Assembly (NCBI GenBank): GCA_964035795.1
Contig: OZ038321.1
Coordinates: 5,088,200 to 5,152,199, forward strand
DNA: 64,000 nucleotides
Reading direction: 5' to 3'
DNA from: Pterobdella sp. o SKG-2022
Lineage: Eukaryota; Annelida; Clitellata; Hirudinida; Piscicolidae
Of this stretch, positions 23,801 through 47,242 are shown piece by piece; the first letter of the stretch is position 1, and each line of letters starts with the position of its first letter. A program made the position numbers and the translations under genes. The notes under the pieces were generated by a model, which saw nothing but the letters and a program-made list of their open reading frames with translations, did not search any database and had not been told where the DNA came from.

Positions 23801-26288
23801 ATGGAAAGGTAGACTTTGTGGGTGGCATTGTATCATATAACAATAAAAATTATAACGTAACTTTGTTTTTTTGATATTTTTTCATTTTTTTTTATTAGAT
23901 ATGTGTATGATTTTTTATATTATTTCATAGTAGCAATATTAGTCAGAGAGGAGCATGTAGAGTACTCTCGAAACACTGATGTTTAACTTATTCATAACCA
24001 ACATTCTCATTTCAATAAGAACTTGCTCGATTTATTGGTATTATCAAACAGATATACAAAAAATATTAAAGTATATATATTTTAATGAAACCAAACAGTT
24101 GAAAATCGAGATTAGACAGAAAGCTGCCCTGCTAAATAAAGTTTAAAATTTAATCTTTATAATTCAAACCGTAGAAATTTTACCCAAAAAATTTAAACAT
24201 AAAATCAACTTTTCAAGGTACCCACGATAAAATTATTAACAAAAAGCTTCTTGGTTAAAACGGAAAACATTCTAGCACAGTTTATAAGGTTCGTAGTATA
24301 AAAAGTATATGCTTGGAAAGTCTAATTATATTCACATTGATTTTTATTGGAACAAATTCTGTTTGTAACTGCACGTTATAAAATGACTAATAAAAATAAT
24401 AACTACCAAAATACAACTTTCAACCCTGCAGTGATGAAAATGTCAGGATGGAATTAGAGGCATTGTTCACTATCTTCAGAATGAAGTTGAAAAGAGAGTT
24501 TAATGCCTTTGTAAGATCACCTTAACTGCTAATCAAGAAAATCGTATATATTTTTATTTTATAAAACTTAATAATTCAAGGCTTATATTATTTTTTATCT
24601 TTATTTAAAGATACCATTTATATAATGTAATATTTTTTTAAAAATATAAAATTTTAATTGAGTATTTTATATAATAAAAGTAATAATGTAACTTAATCTA
24701 ATTAATATTCCAACCTTACTAGTTTTAAAAATTCCACCCGATCAATAAAGAGTATATAAAAAAAATTATAATAATAATCTACGAAGTTCATTATAGAGAG
24801 TTTCAAGATGACTATAAATTTCATGAAAATAACGAAAGCGCAAAACAGTTTGGTGGTAATACAATAGTAAAATTTGCTCATTTATCAAAAAATATAAGAT
24901 GTATAATCCTAAGGAAGAAAGGGACAAAAAACTTTTAAATTTTTAATAAGGCAACTTTAAAGCCTTATTATTATTATTATTATTTTTATTGTTGTTTTTA
25001 TTAATATTGTTGTTATTGATATTATTATGGTTATAGGAGTAATATTGTTGTTGATACGAATATTTAGGGCTTTGGTCCTGGGCATGACGTTAAACTGCAC
25101 CGAAGACAGCGTCTCCAATTTGAGACTGCTTTCCTGTTATAACCTGGATAACAGTAGACTTCGGTAACAGGTATCGACAAACTGATATCCTGGTATCGTT
25201 GTCATTTGGCTTGGCGGAAGATCATTCTTTATTGACAACGGCAAGGCAAACTGCCCAAGTGTGGGAACGGCGGTTCTTGAAATCTGAAATTTTTAAGTTG
25301 GACACTAACTTGGGCTGGCAGTTCTATGAAAACTTTGTCCCAACTAAAAATGGCTTTCATTAGCCGACTGCTGTATACTCCAGCTACTGGGACTCCTACA
25401 GCAGTATAATCTAATATGGATATTATTATTTCATGCAGTGAGCTTTTCAGTGTTAATTAGATTTCATTACCATGTTTTTGAAAGCTTTGTGTTATGAAAA
25501 AGATTTTAGACTTCAATATTCAATGTTTTCACCTTTTATACGATTAACAAAGAATTTTTCATCATAATATATATATATTCATTTTGCTGCACGCCTGGTC
25601 TCTCATACTCTTAAATTCTCCCATATCTCCATCTCTTGTCGATCTGAGTTGGCTACCTCTTCACTTTCGCTTTTCCTTCAAAATCTATCTAATGCACAAA
25701 ATTTCTCATTCTACTTCGCTTTCCTATCTTTCTAACCTCTCACTACCTTCTAAACGTTCCGGCGTACTTGTTCTCAACTGTTCATTATCTCTCTCTCACT
25801 CCTATGCTAAATCTGCTTTTTCTTTTTCTGGTCCACTTCTCTGGAACTTTCTTACTCCTAATCTTAAATCTTCTTTTTATCCTACTTTCCTCAAAAGCCT
25901 AAAAACATTCTTCTTTAAACAGTTCATAGTCAAGCGCCTCTGAACGATGCGTAAGAGGAGCTATATAAATAATTCATTATTCTTATTATTATGATCATAA
26001 ATAAACTAGTTTTTGATAAAATTACAAAATGTCTTTATAAAATAATTTTTCATAAATATTTCAAAATATTACATTTCTTAAGTTTAGAGATTTTTTAAGA
26101 TACTCTTAATACACTAGGATGGTGGAAAGTCTTTGGTGCTCAAACAATATAAAAATGTGAGAAAGTTACATATTTTTTCAATTAATTTTATTATTTAAAT
26201 TATATTCATTACTTTTGGTTAATTCAACTTTCAGAAAGCCAGGACTCTCAAAGAAAGTATAAGTCGGCAGTCTAGAAGATTCTTTTGA
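20806..26288 (+). CDS. unrecognised 286-residue coiled-coil protein
   Basis: Exons: 20806-20985, 21068-21112, 21202-21270, 21736-21756, 21870-21955, 22203-22304, 22490-22545, 22730-22786, 23043-23115, 24432-24510, 26118-26156, 26235-26288. They total 861 nt with matching phases, ending in TGA. The N-terminal 40 residues are Pro/Thr-rich and probably disordered. The rest is Lys/Glu-rich and helical, with heptad-like stretches such as NLQKILEEVVAKALKLVKFI and NELLQSLKKLELENYEDIEK. No membrane segment, signal peptide or catalytic motif. The closing basic stretch is ESISRQSRRFF. I do not recognise the family; a structural or ciliary coiled-coil protein is one possibility. Start chosen at the first ATG after the divergent spacer; an in-frame ATG four codons later is an alternative. 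Confidence 0.75.
22420..22466 (+). repeat. LINE 3'-tail remnant in an intron
   Basis: GCGCTATATAAATAGTTTAT followed by ATT repeats is the same tail found at the ends of the LINE pieces at 25584-25985, 26957-27305 and 36340-37045. Only the last tens of bases remain. Confidence 0.65.
22900..22968 (+). repeat. foldback-family arm in an intron
   Basis: CACAAAGCTTTTCGTAAG followed by TCACATTATCAAATGAG matches the shared core of the dispersed foldback family. Confidence 0.55.
24964..25032 (+). repeat. degenerate ATT-rich simple repeat
   Basis: Imperfect TTA/TTG trinucleotide repeats lie immediately before the dispersed repeat at 25075. Confidence 0.7.
25075..25425 (+). repeat. dispersed repeat, GACGTTAAAC family, copy 2 (best preserved)
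   Basis: Begins CTGGGCATGACGTTAAACTG and ends CTACTGGGACTCCTACAGCA then GTATAATCTAAT. About 350 bp. It lies in the large intron of the coiled-coil gene, directly upstream of a LINE fragment. Blocks such as GAGACTGCTTTCCTGTTATA and GGCAAACTGCCCAAGTGTGG are shared with copies 1 and 3. Confidence 0.85.
25584..25985 (+). pseudogene. L2/CR1-like LINE, 3'-terminal fragment
   Basis: Encodes the C-terminal end of the same protein as the intact copy at 57105-59335, including the LVDLSWLPLHFRF, YLSNLSLPSKR and SGPLLWNFLTPNLKSS segments. The 3' tail contains GAACGATGCGTAAGAGGAGC, then TATATAAATAATTCATTATT. It is 5'-truncated, as is usual for LINEs, and sits in an intron of the coiled-coil gene. Confidence 0.85.
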
Positions 26289-26769
26289 TAACTGTTGGAA
26301 GTTTAACAATATTTACCATTATGTAGTCGGTGTTCCTTTATGGGAATATATGATATAAAGTTATGTAACCGTTTTGCTTATTCTTAAGAATTGTTTTAAT
26401 ATGTCTGTATTGAAACTAATAAAAAAAAATTTTATGCAGTCTTATTTCAACAAAAAATAAATAGATATGGGTTGAAGCGATAAAAGTTATTGCCCATAAG
26501 CAGTAAAAAAAATGAATATTTATTAGTGAACTTATAAAACTTAGTGTTTTTTGGAAGTAAAAATTTACAAACTCTAATGTTCGAAAATTAATTTAATCAC
26601 TGCATGAAAAGAGTATGATCGAATGAACCAGTAAACCAAAATAATGGTGTGAATATTAAGAATGGAGCATCTGAAGCAAAACCCACTCAGACTACAAATC
26701 AACTGCATTACTCATGCCCTCAGCGTTTCTATAGACGATAGTCAGTGAGTTTGTGTCGAACAACAAAGT
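26289..26769. other. 3' flank of the coiled-coil gene
   Basis: AT-rich, with an AATAAA-like string near 26455. No gene seen. Confidence 0.5.
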
Positions 26770-26956
26770 TATTTTTCTAGATTGACATAAAATAGCCGGA
26801 AATCAATATAATAGAAACGAACACTATGGCTTATTGAGAAACTTAATACGCGAGGTTTTTCGTATCTTACATTATCAAGTGATAATTTTTACGAAAAGCT
26901 TCGTGTATAAAGTTTCTCAATAAGCCATAGTGTTTGTTTCCATTATATTTTTCTAG
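26770..26956. mobile_element. second palindromic foldback element with an 11-bp flanking direct repeat
   Basis: Inverted arms lie at 26806-26863 and 26891-26948. Each holds AACACTATGG (or its T/G variant), GAGAAACTTAATAC and a CGAAGCTTTTCGT-like block, and the space between them contains ACATTATCAAGTGATA. The string TATTTTTCTAG occurs at 26770-26780 and at 26946-26956, bracketing the element like a target-site duplication. The LINE fragment begins right after it. Confidence 0.7.
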
Positions 26957-27305
26957 CATTTGGAAGTCTTATGTTTTCAAACTTCAATCTTCCTCCAGAA
27001 TCTGTTTACTAATGCATAAAATCTCTCACACTAATTCACTTTCCCATCTTTTTAACTTCTTATTTCCTCCCGAACGTGTTGCTCTTCGGTCCCCTACCCG
27101 CTCTCAGCTTTTCCTCTCACTTTTATGCTAAAACTGCTTTTTTTTGGTCCATTTCTCTGAAACTCTCTTCATCCTAATCTTAAATCTTCTTCATATCCTA
27201 CTTTTTTTAAAAACCTAAACATTCTTCTTTAAGCAGCTCATAGCAGAGCGCCTCTGAACGATGCGTAAGAGGCGCTATACAAGTTGCTTAAATTATTATT
27301 ATTAT
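26957..27305 (+). pseudogene. L2/CR1-like LINE, 3'-terminal fragment
   Basis: A degraded copy of the same C-terminal region as at 25584-25985 (LMHKISHTNSLSHLFNF), with frameshifts. It ends in the shared tail GAACGATGCGTAAGAGGCGC, then TATACAAG and ATT repeats. Confidence 0.8.
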
Positions 27306-27686
27306 TAAAGTTCGAAATAGTTTGAGTTCGTTTTTAGAGTATATCTATTTTCATGCTGAAATTAGTGAACATTTTTTACATTGTAAAATCAAATAGAGAT
27401 TTATTGTAGCTTTTCAGAAGAACTTAAATTTTTAAATATTAGATCAATGACAGCTTATTAAATTTTGAAATTATAGGTTGTGAAAAAATTTTTTTCATCA
27501 AAACAAACACCATAGTTCAGAAACTCGTCTTTGAGTCAAGTAGAATTATGTGGGAAATTAATAACCGGTATCATATGAAATATTTTCATAATGAAATATC
27601 ACCAAAACAAAAGTTTAGTATTCAAATCTGAATGTACATTAGTATATTCTTTCACACTCCTCATTGAATATACGACAAAGTTTTTC
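27306..27686. other. intergenic gap
   Basis: AT-rich. A weak match to the foldback-family start (CAAACACCATAGTTCAGAAAC) lies at about 27502-27522. Nothing else supported. Confidence 0.45.
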
Positions 27687-28050
27687 TCATTTCTTTTGTG
27701 GGATATTTCTGTTGGTAGTGTCACAAGTGTTCCGGATACCTTTTTTAAAAGATTTCGCTTTTTCCTTTTCTTTTGGTGGCAAATAATATGTTTTTTTGAC
27801 TACGGAGTTTTTTTGTCGCTGAACATTGCCAGTGCCTCTATGGTAGTTATGTCTTCTTGATGTCCACGGTGAAGAATGATAAATTAGGATGGTATAAAGC
27901 CAGAGGATTTTCAAGATTTTTTTGGGGTTTTTTATAAAAAGAGCTGAATATTTATTTATATCTAGTTTTTAAATTTTTTTCAGTTCTTCATACAGAATCA
28001 GGTTTCGAAAGTCTTGGCTTTGACTGTCTTAGAACTTTCACGGTTGTCAT
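27687..28050 (-). CDS. possible small basic protein of 62 residues
   Basis: Two minus-strand exons are proposed: 28050-27994 (ATG, 19 codons, donor gtatga) and 27818-27687 (43 codons plus TGA, after acceptor ttcag). Phases match. The N-terminus reads MTTVKVLRQSKPRLSKPD and the C-terminal part is very Lys-rich (VVKKTYYLPPKEKEKAKSFK). The acceptor has a poor pyrimidine tract. The ATG is 365 bp from the divergent start of the ubiquitin protease gene. I recognise no family. It may be a real small nuclear or nucleolar protein or an accident. Confidence 0.3.
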
Positions 28051-28415
28051 GAGAGTACAGAAAGTTAAAATTTAACATCATGGTACGATTTTTTACTTCT
28101 TTTGGCCTCGAAACCTTAAATAAAACGGAAAGATTGATATTAAACAAATGTCAATTTTTACATAAATACTTTTAGACATGGTAAAGTTTTTTTTAGAAAA
28201 AAATGTAATTGAAGGAAATTGTACACCTAAAAAGATAAAAATTATAATTTAAGATTATCAAAATAACTAAAAAAAATTTTTCAGACTTTTTTTTTAATAT
28301 GTCCATCGATTAGACGAATTTAATATTTAAGTTGTTTTAGATATTTATCTTGGAATGTTTAATTTCTTTGGGAAACTTTCATTAAATTATTGAAACAATA
28401 AAGTGTTCTTTTATA

Positions 28416-41326
<12,911 letters not shown>

Positions 41327-41739
41327 TGTTGGCAGTTTTATTTAATACTAACGCGTGGAACTGCGATTTACTTATTCTTTTCTTTGATTTTTTTTCGCTA
41401 ACATTTAAATTTCGAATGAAAATGAAATAAGTATTTGACTAATTCACAAAAGGCTTGTTACACCTTTATTCACATTATGTTAAGTTTTTTGGTTATTTAA
41501 CAACTCTTGCATCGTCGCCACCTTTGAATTATTTAATTTTTAAATATTTATCACACGTGTTTATTTTTTACACTGTTCTGTGTTTTATGAAAGTTTAAAT
41601 ACCTTAAATAAATCTTCAATAGGTTTTAAGTTTTTTAAATATCTGCATAACCATAAAACGACCAAATAATTTTATTTTGAGAAAAACTGAACTCTAGGTA
41701 TCTTGGTGTTTTTACTAAGCTTATTTACACAAAAACACT

Positions 41740-43800
41740 CATATTTGTCCAACGTTTCTTAAATATGACTACTAAAAAAAATTTCTTTAATGCGTTCGCA
41801 TTATTATTCTTCCTTATTGAGACTATTCGAATTCATCAAAGCTCATTTGATACATGGTTCGATCAAAAATGTCATGATGCAAAACGTCTCAAAAGAAAAT
41901 TTGAATGTAGATACACGAAGAACAAATGTAAAGTTGATCTGGAAGCCTGGGTCAATCAGAAACAGATATACAGAAGGCTATGTAGACAGAAGAAAAAAGT
42001 ATTGGAATGCAAAACTCATGGATCCCAAAAGCAAATCATCAAACACTTGGAAGTTCATTAATAAAATTTCAGAAAGATGAAAAAATCTGCTGCTAACATC
42101 AATGCTCAAGAGTATCATTATTACGAGAGAAAATTGAAACAGCAAAGATTCCTATCCGATTATCTGAAGCGTCAGCATTTTCAAAATGCAACGGTAGTTT
42201 AAGTTTGAATGGCTTTGATGAAGTTACATTAAATGAATTACTCTATGCCATCCAGAAACTTCCAAATAAACAGTGTGAACACGACCCAATTCCAACCTGG
42301 CTTCTGAAAAAGATAGCTTCTATAGTTGCTTCATTCATATTGAGTATCTTCAATATATCTTTTGCTACTGGAAGTGTTCCATGTCAATTCAAATATGCCT
42401 ACGTCACACCGCTTTTGAAGAAATCAGATCTGGACCAAGAGACCCATTCATCATACCGACCAATTTCAAACTTGAGCGTGCTTTCAAAACTTCTTGAACG
42501 AATTGTCCTTCCAAGATTTGTCACTCACCTAAATAACAATAATTTATTACCATCTTTCCAATCAGCTTATCGTCGCCATCATTCAACAGAAACAGCATTA
42601 CTAAAAGTTTACTGATATTTTGAAAGCAGCTGACAACAAAAAAATATCTCTTTTTGTCCTTCTAGATCTTTCATCTATTTCTGATTTAATAGATCATTAA
42701 ATACTAATCAGAAGATTAAACGAATCATTTAGCTTGAATGACTTCACTCTTGAATGGTTTAGGAATTACCTCTTCAATAGATCATTCAATGTCAAATGCC
42801 CCAAAACAGAATCAGCATCAAACTCTACTGGAGTACCACATGGTTCTGTTATTGGACCGCTTTTTTTTACTTTATACACAGCTGATTTGGAAAAGATTGC
42901 AGCTTCTTACAATTTGAGAATTCATCAATATGCCGACGACACTCAATTATATGGGCATTGTTCATTTGATGCATCAATGAACTTGCAAGAAAAAATGTCA
43001 AAGTCTATCGATGAAATTGCAGCTTGGATGAAAGCCAACCAAATGAAACTCAACAGTTCAAAAACTGAAGTCATTTGGTTCTCAACATGTAGAAGTATAT
43101 GCATACGGCCAACTCAACCAGTTCGTGTATTAAATGATCATATAATTCCTTCTGATTCAGTTTAAAATCTTGGTGTCTATTTTGACAAAGATCTAAGCAT
43201 GAAAACTCACATAAACAAATTAGTGCAAATTTCATTTCCATCATTGTGGAAGATAAGAAGCATTAAAAACTACCTGAACCAAGAGTCACTCAAAACACTG
43301 CTATCACCCTTGGTATTGAGTCGCATTGATTAGGGAAACATTGTACTAATGGGATTACCCAAGTTACAAACCCAGAAAATCCAGTCCATAATTAACACGA
43401 CAGCCAAATTAATATCAGGAGCTAGAAAGTTTGATCACATAACTCCAGTCTTAAAAGATCTACACTGGCTTAAAATTGAAGAAAGAATTCAATACAAGAT
43501 GATACTTCAAGTGCATAAATGTCTCAAAATAGAAAGCCCTTTTTATCTTTTATCGAAATTATCAACTGTTATCATTGCCTGAAAGAAAAAGACTCAGATC
43601 ATCGAACACAATGGACATAGCAAGAGCTAACACCCTTTTGAGGAACAGAAGATTTGAAGTTGCTGCACCAATTCTTTGGAACAATTTACCAAATCACCTC
43701 AAATCCATAACCTCCACAACAACTTTTTCCAAGTGCTTAAAAACCCTTTTCATGATTAAGTCTTATAATCTTAAAACATAATTTTAAAATTTTTTTCTCA
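41740..43800 (+). pseudogene. jockey/CR1-like LINE, decayed but nearly complete reverse transcriptase
   Basis: Five consecutive frames broken by stops and frameshifts read as one protein. Pre-RT linker (WFDQKCHDAKRLKRKF), RT fingers (YVTPLLKKSDLDQETHSSYR, PISNLSVLSKLLERI), FQSAYRRHHSTETALLKV, STGVPHGSVIGPLFFTLYTA, the catalytic box YADDTQLYG, MKLNSSKTEVIWFS, and the C-terminal LHWLKIEERIQYK and APILWNNLPNHLKS. The N-terminal endonuclease is missing (5' truncation). It starts about 400 bp after the protease stop codon. Confidence 0.92.
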
Positions 43801-44271
43801 AGTATTTTTTTCAGAAAATCAAATTAGTGAGAAGAAAGAAGGGGTAAACGAGAGGAATGACTGGGTGTGTGTGGATTGAAGGATAAAGCGTGAGGGGCTG
43901 AAAAGAATGAAAATCTACTGTATTAGGACTGGCTCTATATACATATGCTAAAGTGGTCTTGAAGACTTTATCAGTTTCATGCCATTATAATAATATTCGT
44001 TTTTTGTTTGTTTGTTTGTTTGTTTGTTTGTTTGTTTGTTGTTTGTTCATTTAAAGTCCTTTGTCTCGAAGAATGAAAAAACATTTAACCTTTTTTGTGA
44101 AATTAATATTAGTTAGTTCTCAGCGTAAGGTTAGGCGGTTCGTCAGAGCACAGATATCTTTCTCTTCCAGAGGTATAGAGTCCACTTTTCTAAGGTTTTC
44201 AGCTTTAAGCGGTTCGATACGTTTTAAATTAGTTTTTAGTACGTTTGTACTAAAATTTTTATTACGTTGGT
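43801..44271. other. spacer with a (GTTT)n microsatellite
   Basis: About eleven GTTT units lie at 44002-44047. The rest shows no supported feature. Confidence 0.6.
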
Positions 44272-44580
44272 TTTGGGCATGACGTTAAACTGCACCGAAG
44301 ATATTGTCTCCAAATTTAAACGGCTTTTCTGGTATAAGCTGAGTTATAGTAAACTCCGGTATCAGGTATCGAAAACTTATATTCTGGTTTGTTTTCATTT
44401 TGCTTAGCAGATGATATTTTTTTGTTTTGGCAAGGGCAAAGCAAACTGCCCAAGTGTGGAAACGGCGGATCTTGAATTCGATAATTTCAAGTTGGCATGT
44501 ATATCTGCTAAAGCTACTCATGTCTTGTGTGTTTACTTTGCTGCATTGAGTCGTTTCCAAAAGATGTACTATTGTGGTTA
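44272..44580 (+). repeat. dispersed repeat, GACGTTAAAC family, copy 3
   Basis: TTGGGCATGACGTTAAACTG, GTATCAGGTATCG, GCAAAGCAAACTGCCCAAGT and GAAACGGCGGATCTTGAATT match copy 2 in order. The 3' end is diverged. Confidence 0.8.
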
Positions 44581-45089
44581 GTAAAGTGTCAGGTGGTAAG
44601 GCTTTTCACAAGTGGTAAAGCATATGTTTAAGTCATAAGCAAGTCCTCAAAGAGTTTTCATTTCTCTAGCTTATTTATATTTTCAAAAAGATGAAAATAA
44701 TTAAAGAAATTAAAACTTTTGAACGAATATAAATCATCTTGTTGCTGGCTTGTATGACAAAAAAGTCTGCAAGTTGGAGTTCGTCTCAAAAGCTTTAAGC
44801 TGCTACATCGAGAGACTTGCAAGTTCACATCCCTAACAATCGTCTTCTGAGATAACTTGATTCAAACATCAAATAAGTAGGGCAGAGAAGACTTGAACAT
44901 TTGTAGCGAATGACCGATTGTTAACACCTCTTTATGGGACTTTTGCACATTTCATACAATTTTTTGGTTTCATTTTCATGTTTTGTCGGTTTGGCATCAT
45001 CGCTTTGAAATTAAGCAAAATAAGCTGTAATTTTCGATAACTTTAGACTTATCATAATACGTTAGCATACTGTAATGTTATGTCATGCA

Positions 45090-46680
45090 ATGTATCATTA
45101 TTGGTTTTTTGGGCTTCTAAGGGAACGTGGGACCTCGACAACTTTCTTCCATCTCCCTCTGTCTCTGGCACTGGTTTTGGCTTCATCTCATGGTACTGCA
45201 GAGTTCCGCAGTTCACAGTTTAGACTTCTTCTCCAGGTCTGTTTTGGACGTTCCCTCCTTCTCTTCTTTCGCGAGTTCCATTCATGCACCTGTTTGGTAA
45301 TTTTTCTAGAGTCTTTCCTTAGGTTGTGGCCGACCCATCGCCATTTTCGCTACTTGATTTGGACATTCATTGGTTGTTGGTTTGTGAATGTCCATAGTTT
45401 GGCGTCGAGCACTCTGTCAAACTATCCAAAACGGAGGATCTGTCAAAGGCAGCCATTGACGAAGTTTTATATCTTTGCCGTGTTAATTTTGATCGCTCTC
45501 CAAGTTTCTGACTTCCCGTTGGAGTTGAAAATTCTGAGTTTAGTTTTGGCAGAAATACTGTTTGCTCTTCATACGGGCAGATGTTTGTCAATCTTTCTTC
45601 CCCTAGCTTTGATGTCTTCATTCGTTTGGCTGGTTTTGCTACCTAAATACACGAAGTCGTCGACGTTTGTTACTGCTTTCCCGGAGACGGTAAATGAGCC
45701 TTCTTGTTGGTTATTAATGCACAATAACTTAGTCTTTTCGCGCTTAATTTCGAAACCAACTTTTTGTGCTGTGATTTTAAGATTGCTTCTTTCTCTATGA
45801 TGTCTGCAGACGATGCAATAGAAGAGCCAAGTCGTCAGCAAACGCAAGGTCTTCTAGCTTCGAAGTGAGGGTCCATTGGATGCCTTTTCCAGCTTCCCCG
45901 TAAACCCCCCTTGTCACCCAGTCTAGCGCAACAAGAAACAAAAGTGGAGACAGAAGGCAGCCTTATCTAACTCCGGAAGCAATCTCAAAGCTTTCAGAGA
46001 GTTTTCCGGCTTGAATGACTTGACATGAAAACCCTTCAAAGTTTGTAGGTAATATCGAAAAATTTTGCTGGAACACCATAATGGAAAAGTATGTTGCAGA
46101 TTGATTCTCTGTATATACTGTCAAACGCTTTCTCAAAGTCGATGAAACACAGGTAGAGAGATGACTGCCATTCGATGGATTGTTCCACGATGATTCTGAG
46201 GGTCGCAATCTGGTCGGCACAAGAATGTTTCTTACTGAAGCCAGCTTGTTCATCTTTCACCACGTTGTCGATGGCACCCTTCTTTCGCTTCAAAATGATT
46301 CTTGTCAAGACTTTGCTGGAGATAGACAGAAGTGTAATTTCTTTCCATTTGCCGCACTCAGAAAGGTCTCCGTGTTTGGGAAGTTTTGCTAATAAGCCCT
46401 TGCTCCATTCTGTTTTATTTTCTCTGTTGCTCACATCAAGTTGAGCAAATGATGCAGATGGTCATTGGTGCTCGTTTCTCCTTCTTCCAACGCTTCTGCT
46501 GAGATGTTGTCTGTGCCAGCAACCTTTCCATTTTTCAAAATACTGGAAGCTTTGTGAAATTTTTTTTTGATGATTTTTCCAGTGTTGATGACAAGTGAAT
46601 CATCCGAATTCAGTTTATATTTTTGCTCAAGTGCTGGCTGATTAAGAACTCCTTGAAAATGTTCTTTCCACCTCGTTTAT
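45090..46680 (-). pseudogene. RTE-like non-LTR retrotransposon, decayed reverse transcriptase
   Basis: On the minus strand, from high to low coordinate: LKNGKVAGTDNISAEALEEG (RT fingers), LPKHGDLSECGKWKEITLLS, DEQAGFSKKHSCADQIATLR, LYLCFIDFEKAFDSIYRESI (first catalytic Asp), a segment reading GCLLSPLLFLVALDWV in another frame, then KVGFEIKREKTKLLCINNQ, VDDFVYLGSKTSQTNEDIKA and a C-terminal HVP-type end. Multiple frameshifts. The lineage differs from its neighbours at 41740-43800 and 47243-49190. Confidence 0.88.
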
Positions 46681-47242
46681 GTAATGTAAGGTAATTTAAT
46701 GTTATTTGGTAATTATAAAGCGTTTTTGCTTTTAGATCAAAACGCTTGCAGGTGTAGCAAGAAACAATTTTTTTTTGTAATTCATCGACAATTGGGCATG
46801 TGTGCATAGTGGATCACAATCTCACGTGTCTGAAAAAAACTAATAATTTTTGATGAATTTTTTACTATCTCGATAAACTTTGTTTATTTAGAGAAAAATG
46901 TTCACCAAAAACGTGTTAGCGCAAAACTTTTAGTTATTTTATAGTTTCTCCACCAAGCTTTTTACTACATATTTTCCTACAAACTTCTGCCTTTTGTACA
47001 ACGATCATAATTAAACATGAGTTTTTGTTCACGTGATTTTTAAAAAAATCAATGACTGACATACATCGGATGTCATCTCTGTCATTGAACATGAGCACTA
47101 TAATGATGCAGATTATTATTTGATTGATTCATCTAAAATTATTTAATTTTCGTGTTCTACCCTTAAAAATTTTTGAAACAACAAAATTCAGTTAATTTTT
47201 TAAAATAACTATTTTTGCAAAATTTTTTCATTACACATTGAT
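46681..47242. other. spacer between two retroelements
   Basis: AT-rich. No supported feature. Confidence 0.5.

Noticed and set aside
45075..45800. 241-codon plus-strand hydrophobic frame that looks like a membrane protein
   Set aside because: It is antisense to the RTE-like retroelement on the minus strand, whose RT motifs explain the region.
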